Shown piece by piece: positions 37,426 through 49,516 of a stretch of 64,000 bases of DNA. Made by a program: the position numbers and the translations under genes. The notes below the pieces were generated by a model. It was not told the DNA's origin, searched no databases, and saw nothing but the letters and a program-made list of their open reading frames with translations. Position 1 is the stretch's first letter. Each line of letters opens with the position of its first letter. The stretch is from Hyaloperonospora brassicae (Eukaryota > Oomycota > Peronosporomycetes > Peronosporales > Peronosporaceae): NCBI GenBank assembly GCA_947650285.1, contig CANTFL010000591.1:51748-115747 (forward strand), in the 5' to 3' direction.

Positions 37426-40400
37426 CAAACGATGAAATGTAGAAGTGTACAGGTGTATTTTCATTGTTCATCGTTTCGTTCCGTTTACCATTATCAACAT
37501 ATTTGTGCGAAGGCCTCACCGATGTATTGTTTACGTATCAAAGACCATGATGCTGCAGTACTTATTCTATATAGTCACTATGGATAGATTCGCTATATAC
37601 TGACGTATAATCCAAGGACCGCAATAATTTAATTGTTCCAAAGAAGACCCATCGATTTTGTATTCAATCCGCGACCCGATAAGCGTTATATGGGGATTTT
37701 AAAATGAAATACATACATTTATGGGCCTGCATCACGTCTTTAAGGAGAGTCGGGTCCGAAATATATGATTGATTTTAGGCTTAATTAGTGCAAGGTATCG
37801 ACTGGATGTTAGGTATACATAATACAATTTCACACAGCCCAATTTTCCGCGGCCGGGTAAGTATTGATAGCTCTTTGTAAGAAAATGAATTCATAGTAAA
37901 GTTGGCTTCGCGCTTACACAAAAGATTTGATCGATTCTCATAGTGGTGAGAGTGACAAAAATGAGAGATTCTCGTGCGGCGCGGGATATGATACAAAGGA
38001 TACTGAAGCTCTTGTCTAACAAAGAAATATTAAGACGTGATACAACCTTAATGTAGATGTTTAGATGATCGAATAAGTGATGATAATGAAATCCATTACG
38101 GATCCGAGGCGACGAGATCCATGCGTATAACTCTGATCAATTAAATGCGCGGAATATAACCTCGTATGGATGACGATTAAGAAAACAAAAGCGGAGGTCG
38201 TGTATATACTACTAATGAGGAGCTTAGCAAGAGAAGTGATCATGCAACGGATTACTACCATGGGCTAGAGAATGTAAAGGACTACATCGACAGCGGATGA
38301 GTAAGATGGTTAATATGACAAAATCATACGCATAAAGATAGCTAGGCTAAAGCAATTGTAAAACTATTACACTTGTATAAAATTCTAATTCAGTACATAT
38401 ACATGGCAAAAAAATAAATAAATTTCTTTAATCAGGATGATTACCTTAGTGTGGTGATTTGGTCTCGGTGAAGACTATTATCTAATCAGCGTTGACCAGA
38501 CTAGATCAGGAGCGATTGTTGTTGCTTCAAAACGACAACTTGTGGAGCGTCGGATTGCTCCAGCCGAAGATTTGTCCTCGTGTTCTATACTGAATTATAC
38601 GCGGACAATGTATAACAACAGATTAGCCTATATGCGATACGGAGAAATGTGCGCGAAAGAATACAAGGTATCTCGAAAACTATTGATTAAGCACCACAAG
38701 CATGTTGATTCCAGAACACAAAAAGAGGATATTACAACAAAGTAGTGGCTAAAGTCTAAGGTAAAGGTGCCTCAAGGGTCCCTATGCGCCAAAACGTTAA
38801 TATAGGTAAAGGTGAAATCAGATGTGAAGATAGGCGATATAATTTGTGCATAATAATAATGGTAGTGGAGATATATAATAGGATTAAGAAGTAGCATAAC
38901 GCCGATCTATATGGACTAATGTAAATACCTAGTAAATAAAGACCCGGATGGACAAAGTACTCTATTTTGGCCTAGATTGGTGTCGTTAGAGCACTATTAA
39001 ATGCCCGGAGAAGACTGATATGAGATATTTTTCTCCTAAAGCACTTCCTTTCGACTACGTTTGGGTCTGGTGGCAACATTGTCACATAAACTCTATGCTA
39101 TTAGTTTTCGACGGCATACTTAGAAGGATATATAAACATTAAGCAGTATGTGATCATTATACCTGTATTTCGTGTAGACCTGGGTATACAAAGATTGTTA
39201 ACAACTAATTATGCTTTTTGAACCTTGTCAGAATAGATTAGAACGAAGAGCTTAATACTTCCTGAGTAACATTCGGTCAACTCTTTGCAAACTGATATAT
39301 GTATATACAGGAAATCGACTCAGAATGTTGATGTTGTTTTAAGTAGTCTATCTCGTTACCGTTGTCTGAACCGACCAGGTTCAGGAAATACCACGAATCA
39401 CTTTTTGTACATATAGTGAAACCATTTGGTTCGTGATTCGGTGAATTTATAATAATAACCCCGATGATTAATTTTGACATAGAGGGGTGAAACAATCGTT
39501 CACCTGATAAAGCTCTATAAGCATGCGCTATCAAGAGACGGACTGGTGCGTGTAAAATGATAGATGCGCACTACGATAAATAGCTAATGCAATAAGTAGC
39601 TCATAAGACGATCTAATGAGTCAATATAATCTAATTTTGCGCTGATGTAAATATGTTGACATTCTCTGCTACAAACACGAGGCCAAACAATCTCTTTTAC
39701 GGTTATGAAACCTATGTTAAATTGACTACAGATCATCGCGGAAGCAGCGTGGCGTGATGAAAATATATTTTTTGGTACCGGATATGAACTAATCTAAAAA
39801 GGTTTACATAGTCACTTTGCTACACAAAAAGTCTCTCATAACTTGTAGTTTATTTAATACTAATTAAGGAACGGTTGAGATACAAGAAAAATTTGTGACT
39901 GGTCACATCTTTAAAATGGCTAGTGGAGCTATAATATGTAACATGCACCGACAAACGATATTTTTTATGTCCAATGCAGAAATATAGTATGTGGTAGGCG
40001 CCTTAGTAGATACGGAAGCTATGAGCTCGTTAAACTTAGTCGCATCGGCACATGATGTGACGTTCAAGGTCGAAGCATCGAAGTTCATTAAACTGGAGTA
40101 ACACTGAGCATGGTATCCGCTAGCAGTAGATAGACCAGATATGCTGGGATGAAGTAAAAAACATTTCCGTGATTCAATGAAGCAATTCAAGCTGGTGATA
40201 ATCAAGACTGAAAATGCGAGCAACCTTTAATACGCTCAGAAAGGCATTTCGCGCGAGAGGATGCAACGTCTATGCTCGCTTGCTGGAATAACGTGTCTAG
40301 GTTTGGGCCGACTGAGTCACCCGTGAGTGCAGCGCAAATCGGCAGCTTATAGGAACCCTGTAAACAATCATTTGAGCTTACTAAACACGTGTTTGCTTAC

Positions 40401-41080
40401 GGTGAGCGTGGTTGTACCAAGATGTATCGCACACCAAAAATATGAGAAAGGTATGATCAAGGCTTTGCTTATATTCAACGTACAAAAAACCATAATATGG
40501 ACAATCAGGCGTTGATGTTTATTAGGTCATTTGACAAACTATTAGGCAAAGAACATAACGATAAGTGACAAAATACACTGATGGTTCGGTAGATATTTCT
40601 TCTTGCATATATTTATAGTATAATAGTATGGTGATGCTGATACATCAATCGATGTTTGGCATCGTGTACGTAATTCATGGATATCTTTAGATTCGGTATT
40701 AGTGTCATAATGATCCAATAAGCTTAGATCATCTCTTTTTAAAAGCTCGTGAATTTACACTTTAGTTGTTCCTCCATATAATAACTCCATTGGGGGTAAA
40801 ATCATGCTTGATATGCTCCGCGTCCCGCATCGAGCATCGTAACTGGCTTTTGTTTTTTGACTCAATATAAGAGTCTTAAGAGGCAGGGTACTTAGTCAGC
40901 GCCCAGTAAGCACCATTTTCTCCTCTCCATTGAATTTACTACAATCTCGCATTGCCTGTCATTTTTTACGTGTTTTATATGTATCGCACCAAACGTGTCG
41001 ACAAAGCGAGCTATTATCGTAGTGAACTAAAAATGTCAGGTTCAGGTGCTAATCATACGCACACCAGGCATCAAGTTGGC
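37426..41080. other. A+T-rich gene-free region
   Basis: Short frames only. The 38542-38745 frame and its upstream extension are not recognised. No repeats of note. Confidence 0.4.
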
Positions 41081-42484
41081 TCAGATTCATGACTGGGTCA
41101 AATAGAGGCTCGGCATTCGAATTTCCACAGCGGCAGCAGAACGGATTTGCCAGGCACCATTTGACGCGCTCCTTAATATGAGCATGATTCTTAGTCGAAA
41201 GGTGCTGTTTCAAGCGTTTTTTTCTGCGTTCCTCGCATACTATCTTCCCAATGACGCTAGAGCTCTCTTTTCAGACGTTCTGCTACTAAAAGAGGGTCGC
41301 TAAATACAAGCCGTTACAGCAATAAGCGAGAACGACCTGCAGCTTTCGAATTGGTGGCTGCAACATTTTCAAACTCGACAAGGCATCCATCAGCTTAACT
41401 TCAAAGTGTGGGAGACTCAGTTGTTCACGCTCATCAAGCAGTAAAACAACTGGAGCGTACTAGATAATTGGACAAATCCATCACGAAGGACTTTTTCAAT
41501 TTTGACGATCCAGCCCTCTTCTACCGCCTACCTCCAGTCAAGACACTGGAAACGGATAAGCGCAACGGAAAGAAGTCATAAAAGGGTTGTTCTTTAGTAT
41601 CAATTTGCTACAACGAAAGCAATACCGAGAATATGGATCTCGTTGTCATTGATAATTCGAAGCAGCTTTAATCCTTTCGCAAAGACCTCGCCAAGCAAAT
41701 AAATTTGTTTTACTTCAACACCTAGAATGCGTGAGAAAACAGGTTAGCATTTGCTGAGTTGATCCGGCATTTAGATACCAATATTGAAAAGAGGCACGTT
41801 CTTCTTCTTTTAGACATCTTTTTCTTCCCCTTAATACTACATTGTCAATATGGCATTCCTGCCGCCAATAATGACAGCACGCTTGCAACCGGTGAACACA
41901 GTAAAGTATGGATGGATTATCTCTTGACCAGAAATTTTGCATGTGTTTTATTCTGATAGTAATCATTCGGTCAACTCAAGCGCGTTTTATCAGAATATAA
42001 TTTGTTCGATAGCTTCTAGATGCATTTTACACCATGTTCGACAGAAGGTTGGATACCTGGAGGCTATGCGTTTCGCGATATAGAGCGGGGAGGAGGTGCC
42101 CGGGCAAGTGATTCGCAACATCTGGAGAAGTGAGATATCGTGGAGGCAATGAGAATGATCGGTCTCGCGCAACAACTTGACCCCAGAAAACGCATAGATC
42201 AAATAGCTGAGGACCTGCTAACTAAGCTCATAAAGGGATTGACTTGTGGAGTCAGTGTCGACGGATACATCGGTGTCGATGAAAACGAGCCGATCGATTC
42301 AGAATCAAATACGATAGAGCGTAGGTCGGTTGAGAAAGACAGTGACGATGACAAGGCTGATGAGGTAGCAATCAGACCATCCTACGCTCTGGAATGTTGT
42401 CTCCTTCTGATATCTTTTCTTTCGCTACAGTACCACAGGAAAAAAATAACTAAGAAGCTGGCAAGTATCACCGAAAGGCACTAG
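41080..42484 (+). pseudogene. pogo/Tigger-like (CENP-B/DDE_1) transposase remnant
   Basis: Pieces of one protein can be followed in shifting frames. A CENP-B-like helix comes first (LSNWWLQHFQTRQGIH, about 41345-41390), then KDFFNFDDPALFYRLPPVKT (about 41480-41550) with DKRNGKKS. A RHVLLLLD strand (about 41785-41810) follows, where the DDE Asp is expected. Last is an acidic C-terminal frame (42140-42484) rich in Asp/Glu, as in Tigger tails. Several stops and frameshifts interrupt it. The family is inferred from order and motif resemblance. Terminal inverted repeats were not located. Confidence 0.5.
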
Positions 42485-45400
42485 AAAGCAGCGCTCGATG
42501 CGAAAGACTTGGTGTATCATGGATGCATTCATTTGAATGGATTCAGAGTGACCCCTTCACATTCTAGAGTTTGGCCCGCTACATGTAGGAACGTCTGTAC
42601 TTTATTAATGAGCCACATTACATCCATTAAATCTATCTCAAACCATACGATGCCTGGATGACGGTCATTATTTAACATGACTTGCAAATGCGCACATAAC
42701 AATGCTTGCATGTTTTCATTTCAAATTTTTGTCATTATTTACCATTTTATTTCCTTGTTTGGAATAAGTACAGGAGTTCGCATAATATCGTAATCAATAT
42801 TTTTACAGCCATTTACGCAGTCCTAAAGCCCAATACTGCCAAGGACCAGCTTTCTTCGTATAAATAATGTACAAGACCGTAACAATGGATGGCCAAAATA
42901 TCGCAGCATCGAAGAAACGCTGCAGATATCACCCTCTGCAGAACATGATCAGTTGTAATTAGATTCAGGGGACCGGGTACATTTTACAAGTCTACCAGAG
43001 AAGTGCCATACTTTGATTAGTAGTGACAGGCTTATTTACACGGGCTATATAATATGCTTAATGACTTACCATGCTGCCGATATGGAGTATATAGAAGCTA
43101 GATCGTAAGACCATGAGGAGGTTAATCTGGTCCAGTGGTAGATGAGTCCAACATGCTATGTAACTATTTCAAGATTGACATGGGTCCAAATGGAGCGGTC
43201 ATGAAGCCGTAAGTGAAAGCCGAATGCGAATAAGATATCATATGATATAAATCTGTTGCTGAACAACTAAGTCAGATGATGTAGACGGGCGCTAATACAA
43301 AGCCGCCATGTACTACGATCAAACACTCTAACACAGTGTGGAATCGGTATTACCCGTCTTACTCGCATGCTGCGGTGAGTTTGGTCGGTGCTAAAGGCGT
43401 CGCACTTAACAGTTGAGTCGACTGAGCGAAGCGCGCAACGAACTCTTACACTGACACCTAACTGCGCCGCGTAAGGTATGAATATCCTTCCAAGTGCAGT
43501 TAGTGATAGCCAATAAAATCATGACTGACTTATATCAAAATGGAAACTGATTTAATATGAGCCATATAACATGGTTGGCTAAAACATAAAAATGATTAGA
43601 CGCCATCTCTTTGGATACGCGTCTCCCAATAAAGGTGACGTCCTTCGATGACGCCCTTCGATGACGTCAAGAATACGCCCTGTTCCAACTGGACATTATT
43701 GTGTTCAAGGTGAACACAATTCATGTATATCATCTACTCAAGGGTGGGTACAATTATTGTGCTACACCCAAGTGTTGGTCATATACTTATGTACTGTATC
43801 CGTACCTTTTCGCTAACCCTTACTTAGTGGGTACGTGAAACGATTGTACCGTTATAGATGAAGAACGAGCAAAACAACATCACTCGTCGCATCGAAGGGC
43901 CAATTTGAATACAATATCACATAAGACTGGTGTATGTTGTGTATTGCATGATAAATGCTGGTCGGAGGGTTGTAGGCTTTGACGCAGTGGATTAAGACGC
44001 AACCATGTTCATGATTTCTGTCCATTATACGCAATGAGAAGGCAATACATAGCGTTCTAAAAGAAAGAGATGCCGTTACGGGTGTAATTCGTGGCGCTCT
44101 ATTATGCAGGTCTACCGCACCTATTTTGTATTACAAGGTGTGATGAGATGCAAGCACAAAATGGTTACCAAGGTCTGATATAGACTGTCAAGTTAAAGCG
44201 GTATCAAATGTCCTGTGTAATCTCCTATTCAAGCTTCTGTATATTTGACGCTCCCATACAGATTAAATTCCAAATGATTTGTTTAATGTTGCTTTACACG
44301 GCAGCTTCTTGATGCCATAAGGGCATACTCCACCTCAACAAATGTCTCACACAAGTTATTTACCATGCGATTCAGCCTCGTGCATAGTAATCTGTACACC
44401 TCTTGTGCATATGCAAGTTTCAAGCGAAATGTCGGTGACCAGAAGTCTCGTCGTTTTTTCTGTCTCACTCTCTCTGAAAAAAAGTACTACTAGTGTTGTA
44501 AAGATAATTAATGCGAGAGAAACCCTTCAGCGTAAATTTTTAATTGTTCTGTGAGTGCGAACAGGACCGTGAAATATCGCAAGCGGTCAGCGCGGGATTC
44601 CATGCTTACAATGGGTAGATTTTATTAGTTAGCAAATTTAAAGTTTATTGGTGTCGGCAACTTGGTTGCGATGATGCACGATGCTAGTGATAGCTCTGAA
44701 TGCTCATCATTCCTGACGAGCAGTATATTGCAGCCCTACATTTGCTTTGATGATTAGCACTACTTAACTCAGTACTTCTTCATTCTGCAAGCCTTTTGTA
44801 ACAAACGCACTGCAACTAAAAAGAGTATTATACGTCAAACAACATGCAAATCGGCAAATTGTGTATAGCAAAGGCAAAGCCTGGATGAGAGCGTGTCGCA
44901 TGTGCATATAGAGACAACGCCTTGAGTTTTTAGAAAAAAAGATATTCGTTAACAGGATTGAGTCGATTATTAGTCGTCTACTACGAAAGTTGTTTTTTTG
45001 CATGAGTCACCGTAGACAAGATGTACGCTTGGTGATACTTCGCATTGCAAATCTGTAACAGCAGTTAATATTTAAAGTTGCAATTAGTGACATAGTTCGT
45101 TGCTTATATGTAATGCCAGGCTAACCTAAGTCTGTACTAGAGCAGCCCGGACGATAAAAAAGATAGATTGCAAAATCAAGTCTGATGCGCGTACGGGTGC
45201 CTACCCAAATTACGCGACAAAATGCAACTTATGTTTGGGAGACGCGGGACTAGATTTAAGATGTACTGATTGAACGATGAAGATCGACAAGCGAAGGGGC
45301 GTCTCGAAAACAAAGGTGGACCTTAATTGTGCTATTCTTCACAAGCGAAATGTCTTTAACGTTCACCCTTTATATGCGCAGCTGCTCTGGACGCTACTCC

Positions 45401-45600
45401 ACATCCATTTATGATAAATATCGGTGTCAGTGTCTTTCGGATATTCATATACGATATTATAGGAGCGAGTTGCGAGGGTGACCTTGGACGAATCGGTAAT
45501 ACTTTGAGAATCATCATAGTAGATTCGGGAATACGGTCCACATATAGAGATCATGTTACGGGGCACCGACAGCTACGTACTAGTCTGTTAGTACATGGTC
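42485..45600. other. A+T-rich gene-free region
   Basis: No convincing gene or RNA. It ends at a retroelement LTR scrap near 45.6 kb. Confidence 0.4.
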
Positions 45601-45601
45601 A

Positions 45602-45641
45602 ACATTCACTGACAACAGTAAAGGTCAGTGCCCTGCTAAGT
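45602..45641 (-). repeat. LTR scrap flanking the left element
   Basis: The stretch with actgacaacagtaaaggtcag and tgccctgctaag matches the inner 3' part of the neighbouring LTRs (same phrase near 45720 and, inverted, near 53940). The left element therefore lies next to, or inserted into, an older LTR. Confidence 0.6.
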
Positions 45642-45646
45642 GTAAG

Positions 45647-46082
45647 TGTAACGAAGCGCTGACGACGACGTACTGGACTACCAGTTCGGAGTTTGACTTT
45701 CACTGACAAGAATGAAGGTCAGTGCCCAGCTAGGTGTAAAAACTTACACAGAGGAAGATAACTACTAGGGCAAAGGCTCTAGTCATGGTAAAATTAAAAC
45801 TGTTATATAATATGATTAAGTCCTATCAATCTTGTGTCTCTGTTCGACCTGATTTATTTGTACTAATCTAAATAAACGTATGATGACGTCTACTCACCAC
45901 CCATTGCGCGCGTCTATCAGCGATTGGTGGGTTGATATCATCACGATATCGAACAATGAGTAGGCCCATTGGGCCATCCCAACAATATCACTATACTTAG
46001 GGATCTAAAAGAATATTCAAAAAAATAATTTATTGTCATTTTCTTCTTGATGACAATTTCATGTAACAGGCTACTCGTTTCA
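45647..46082 (-). repeat. 3' LTR of left element, type B
   Basis: 436 bp. On the minus strand it opens tgaaacgagtagcc (consensus tgtaacggg.) and ends cgttaca. It shares subtype-specific text (aagaagaaaatgac near the start, agacacaagattgatagg, tttgcc.tagt) with the LTR at 53581-54019 rather than with the type A LTRs. Adjacent outer bases on the plus strand are gtaag. Confidence 0.85.
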
Positions 46083-46100
46083 TCACCCTCCCCCTTAACT
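46083..46100 (-). promoter_or_regulatory. Polypurine tract of left element
   Basis: Read on the minus strand, taagggggagggtga directly precedes the 3' LTR. This is the usual plus-strand primer site of LTR retrotransposons. Confidence 0.75.
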
Positions 46101-46213
46101 ATTAGTCACCGTGGGACTTTCGAAACTTTTGTGTCCATTCGTTAAATGCCAACAGAACGGGGAGCACTTGTTGGTCGTGCCCACACCATCTGACTTTGCC
46201 TCGCATAGTTAAC

Positions 46214-47200
46214 ATGTCTATGCGAGGTGATTGAAAGACGACATACTCTACTACTGATACAGAGTCTGCGGCAGACGACTCGTCGTCTGCTGCTCTTTCT
46301 CTGCCGGCAGCAAGTGTTACTGCAGGCGCTTGTGGTATCGCACCTCATGCACACAGCAACCTCGAGGTAAGGTTCATCTACTCTGGCGAGTCAGATATGT
46401 CTGACTCGGAAAAGCCTATAGAGTAATCGCGCTTACCTGTAATGCCTCGTTTATCAAGATACTGCTGAAAGAACGTACTCGCGACATGCTTCACAGTCTG
46501 TTCGGCAGTGATGATGGGTACGGTGATGAGTCTGATTACTCATCACAACAGTCAGCTCGTGCGCCTTCACACGAGCGGGTTGACGATGGCGCGAGCCGTC
46601 GTCGTACTGAAACTCGTGGTACCTGTAAATGTAGCACGCCGAAGCGTGATGAGCTAAAGCCGTAAATTTTGTCTGAACAGCTCAATAATAGCTTGTCTCA
46701 CGAGCCAAGTCAACATCATCAAATTCCATTATCCGACGCGAGCGAGCTCCATGACTTGAGCTCCAGCGCATAAAACTTTCGCGCTGAGGAAGACTTTTAT
46801 CTCGATGCTTTTAAGTATCGATGGTATAATGGCAACCAAAAGCGTGACAAGAACTCGCTTTTGGCAGCGTGGAACGCCTTCGTCCAAAACGTCAAGAATT
46901 TTAGACGAGAAGGGTAGCTTAAGAAACTTGAGGCGGTACGCATCAAGTTTAGAAAGCGAACGCCAACCGGTGAAAGTTACCGGTTGCATAATCTGTCAAG
47001 TGAGGCCGGCATTCAATGGCTCACTTGGGGTGATCCTTGTGCGAGCTGTGTCGACAACTCGCAACGTGCACATAGATACGTGTTTCCCCTAAGTTCGCCT
47101 TGGGGAAGGGCACACATCTCGGCTGAGATGCGGGACGCGATTGCAAACTTGCAATCCGTCGACAAACGCCATAAGCACGTGTTTACCGATGGCCCTCGGA
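46214..47200 (+). pseudogene. Antisense ORF (aORF) remnant of left element
   Basis: This runs opposite to pol, between the 3' LTR/polypurine tract and the chromodomain. It starts ATGTCTATGCGAGG, like the intact counterpart at 60782, but hits TGA at codon 7. Later parts remain readable: EEDFYLDAFKYRWYNGNQK, LLAAWNAFVQNVKNFRREG with a TAG, and LSSEAGIQWLTWGDPCASC. An AHRYVFPLSSP and ISAEMRDAIANLQ block follows. It has a CxxC pair. No known family is recognised; a gag-like or accessory origin is possible. Confidence 0.55.
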
Positions 47201-47205
47201 CCTAT

Positions 47206-47318
47206 CGGATGAGTCTCGTCATCCTGGTGGACGAGACCTTCAACGTCAGCCATCAGCTGGGAACGAGGTTCCAGCTTTCATACAATGGTGGATACCCACG
47301 CCAGCGGACGAGGTAACT
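47206..47318 (-). pseudogene. Chromodomain of left element (frameshifted)
   Basis: The minus strand encodes SYLVCWRGYPPLYESW and then, after a one-base deletion, EPRSQLMADVEGLVHQYDET. This is the YLVKWKGY...W.P signature of a chromodomain that guides integration toward chromatin marks. The same deletion is in the right copy. A plus-strand frame across the same bases (46984-47316) is in part its shadow. Confidence 0.75.
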
Positions 47319-47720
47319 CGTCCTTGATTTTGAATCGCCACGGTGGTTCAAGATACGCTCCACAAGAAAGCGTTGACCACCGTGGGAAATCACCAGTGGT
47401 TCCGGTGGCGGTAGAAAGACAAGGTCCGGCTCAGCTGCCGGGCCTGCAGAAGACTTTGGACACCAATGAACGGTACCTGGCCTAGTTGAGGGAGGACGTC
47501 GATTACGAGTAAGATCGTCGGCACCACTTTTTGTCGGCTGTACGACGTCTCCGTACCGATCGAAATAAAAAAAGATCGGAATTCGCGTTCTCTCAGCTTG
47601 AGAACGAATGCGAGAGGCGCCATTTGCGCGACGGTTTAGAGGACGCTCGTCGCGAGACTGCGTTTTTGGTGGAACAACTTGAGTGCTTGGTCCATGATCA
47701 CAAGAATCTGTTGGAAATTT

Positions 47721-49088
47721 TTAAGCTTGCCGGCTGTCTCCGTTCTTGGAAGAGACATAGTGTTGATAGTACGGGCGGGGACGACCAACATAAAACGTAG
47801 GATGCGTGCGCATCCTGCGAGGCAACTCAATCGTGTATGCATTGTCTTTGCGGTGCAATACACGAAAGAGAACAACGTACCTCGGCAGTATTGAACTACT
47901 GACGACACTAGTAACTGCATGTCCAGGTAAGTTTACCGTAGACAGTAGTACTAGGTCATTAAATGAAGGAACATTGGCTCTTTCATTCTTGTCTGCGTTC
48001 CGTTTCTGGCGGTCCACCGAATTTACGATGGAGTCCTGAACGAAACGGACTACCGCCTCTCGAGTCAGCAGGAAGTTCTCTGCGGACTCGTTGTTTTGTC
48101 TTTCAGTGCGCTTCGTGCGCACTGCTAAGAGGTTCTTCACTTCTTCAGCGAGGTTGTCCTCTTCCTCGCTGGCATAATCGTTGACGATGCTAAATATACC
48201 AGCTTCGTCATCACTGTCTGATGTAGCAGCAGCGTCGTTGTTACTGCTAAGGCCAATTGATTCGATGAAGACATTATCGACATCGGCACCAAACGTATCT
48301 GTGAGTGCTATGGAACGTGATGAGCAAGAGTCAGAACGGTTTTTGCTCGAGCGAGTCCCTCCCTCCCTTAACTCAGAGTCGTTCTGTATGAGGGCGGGAA
48401 TACGTGGGTAACGTAGGCCATTCACGTAGAACGGTGTGTGCTGTGTGGAAGCATGCACCGAATTATTGATGGCGAATTCCACCATGGGTAGGAATTCGCT
48501 CCAACTCGGAAACGAGTGGACATATCCTCGAAGGATCTCTTCGAGGACACGGTTCGCACGTTCCGTCTGACCATCTGTTTCTGGATGGTCAGAAGTGGAC
48601 ATCTTCAATCGTGTTCCGAGAGTACGGAACACGGTTTGCCAAAATTCCGCCGTGAACTGAGGGTCACGGTCGGATACGAGTTCACGGGGTAACCCGTGGA
48701 GTCTAAAGACCGTGTCTAGAAAGACACGAGCACAACCTTGAGCCTTGATTGACTCAGGGACAGCAGCAAGATGGACCATCTTGCTGAATCGGTCCACAAA
48801 CACAAGAATACCATTATTCTTGTGGGCGTCTTCGGGAAACCCGAAGACGAAGTCCATTGAAACGGACTGCCAGCACTCTGTCGGAACAGGCAGAGGCTGC
48901 AATGGCGCACGGGATGAAGGACTAGGCTTCACCCGTTGACAAACCTCGCAAGCAAGTATGTACTTGCGAACAAACTGATACTGGCGTGGCCAGTAAAAGT
49001 CACGAGTTACCGTGAGGTAAGTCTTTTCCCTACCACGATTCCCGCCTGACGGCGCATCGTGACATTTGTACATGATACGTAAACGCAA
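47721..49088 (-). CDS. Integrase of left Ty3/gypsy element
   Basis: A 455 aa frame without stops. The N-terminal HHCC-type zinc region is visible (HDAPSGG...YILACEVCQRVK), then the DDE core: D in SMDFVFGFP, D in VSDRDPQF and E in QTERANRVLEE with the usual 35-residue spacing. A long Ser/Asp/Glu-rich insert follows, and then a GPY/F-like C-domain (ILPRYVVLFRVL...IELPRR...FYVGRPRPYY). It inserts the cDNA copy into the genome. The catalytic triad is intact, although the rest of pol is broken. It differs from the right copy by one residue (G versus V) near the end. Confidence 0.9.
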   Translation of the reverse strand: MRLRIMYKCHDAPSGGNRGREKTYLTVTRDFYWPRQYQFVRKYILACEVCQRVKPSPSSRAPLQPLPVPTECWQSVSMDFVFGFPEDAHKNNGILVFVDRFSKMVHLAAVPESIKAQGCARVFLDTVFRLHGLPRELVSDRDPQFTAEFWQTVFRTLGTRLKMSTSDHPETDGQTERANRVLEEILRGYVHSFPSWSEFLPMVEFAINNSVHASTQHTPFYVNGLRYPRIPALIQNDSELREGGTRSSKNRSDSCSSRSIALTDTFGADVDNVFIESIGLSSNNDAAATSDSDDEAGIFSIVNDYASEEEDNLAEEVKNLLAVRTKRTERQNNESAENFLLTREAVVRFVQDSIVNSVDRQKRNADKNERANVPSFNDLVLLSTVNLPGHAVTSVVSSSILPRYVVLFRVLHRKDNAYTIELPRRMRTHPTFYVGRPRPYYQHYVSSKNGDSRQA

Positions 49089-49516
49089 TATATCATGATC
49101 GTAAACGACGACACAAGGGCTGTCGTCAGCAACTGCTATGTAATACAGCAGGCCATTGCAAGTCGTATACTAATCCAAGCAGGAGCGGTATAGAGCCGTC
49201 AAATCCGACAAGGATTTTTTATATGGGTTTGCAAGATGACCCATCAAACGGAGGAGATTTGTATCTCCTGCGTACGCCTTCCTCACATCGTCTAGTAGAG
49301 GCGACGACGGCACGCTGATGACAGCGCATCAACAGTGGGCAAGGCCTCACTGTTGACGTGTAGTCGGCTTAAAATCGGGCTGACGTTATAGCGCATCAGC
49401 GACGACGTTAAGTCGTCCTGGTTTATACTCCACGGAGAAGTTACACTCCACGGAGAAGTTACACACCACGAAGAAAGACAGCCACCTCGCCATCCTTTGC
49501 GAGAGGTGTGGGCTGT

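Noticed and set aside
22531..45600. A+T-rich block as a centromere
   Set aside because: No satellite array or enriched centromere-type element was seen. Composition alone is not enough.
46984..47316. 110-codon plus-strand ORF as an intact gene
   Set aside because: Its second half is the antisense shadow of the chromodomain. Only the first part is treated as aORF remnant.
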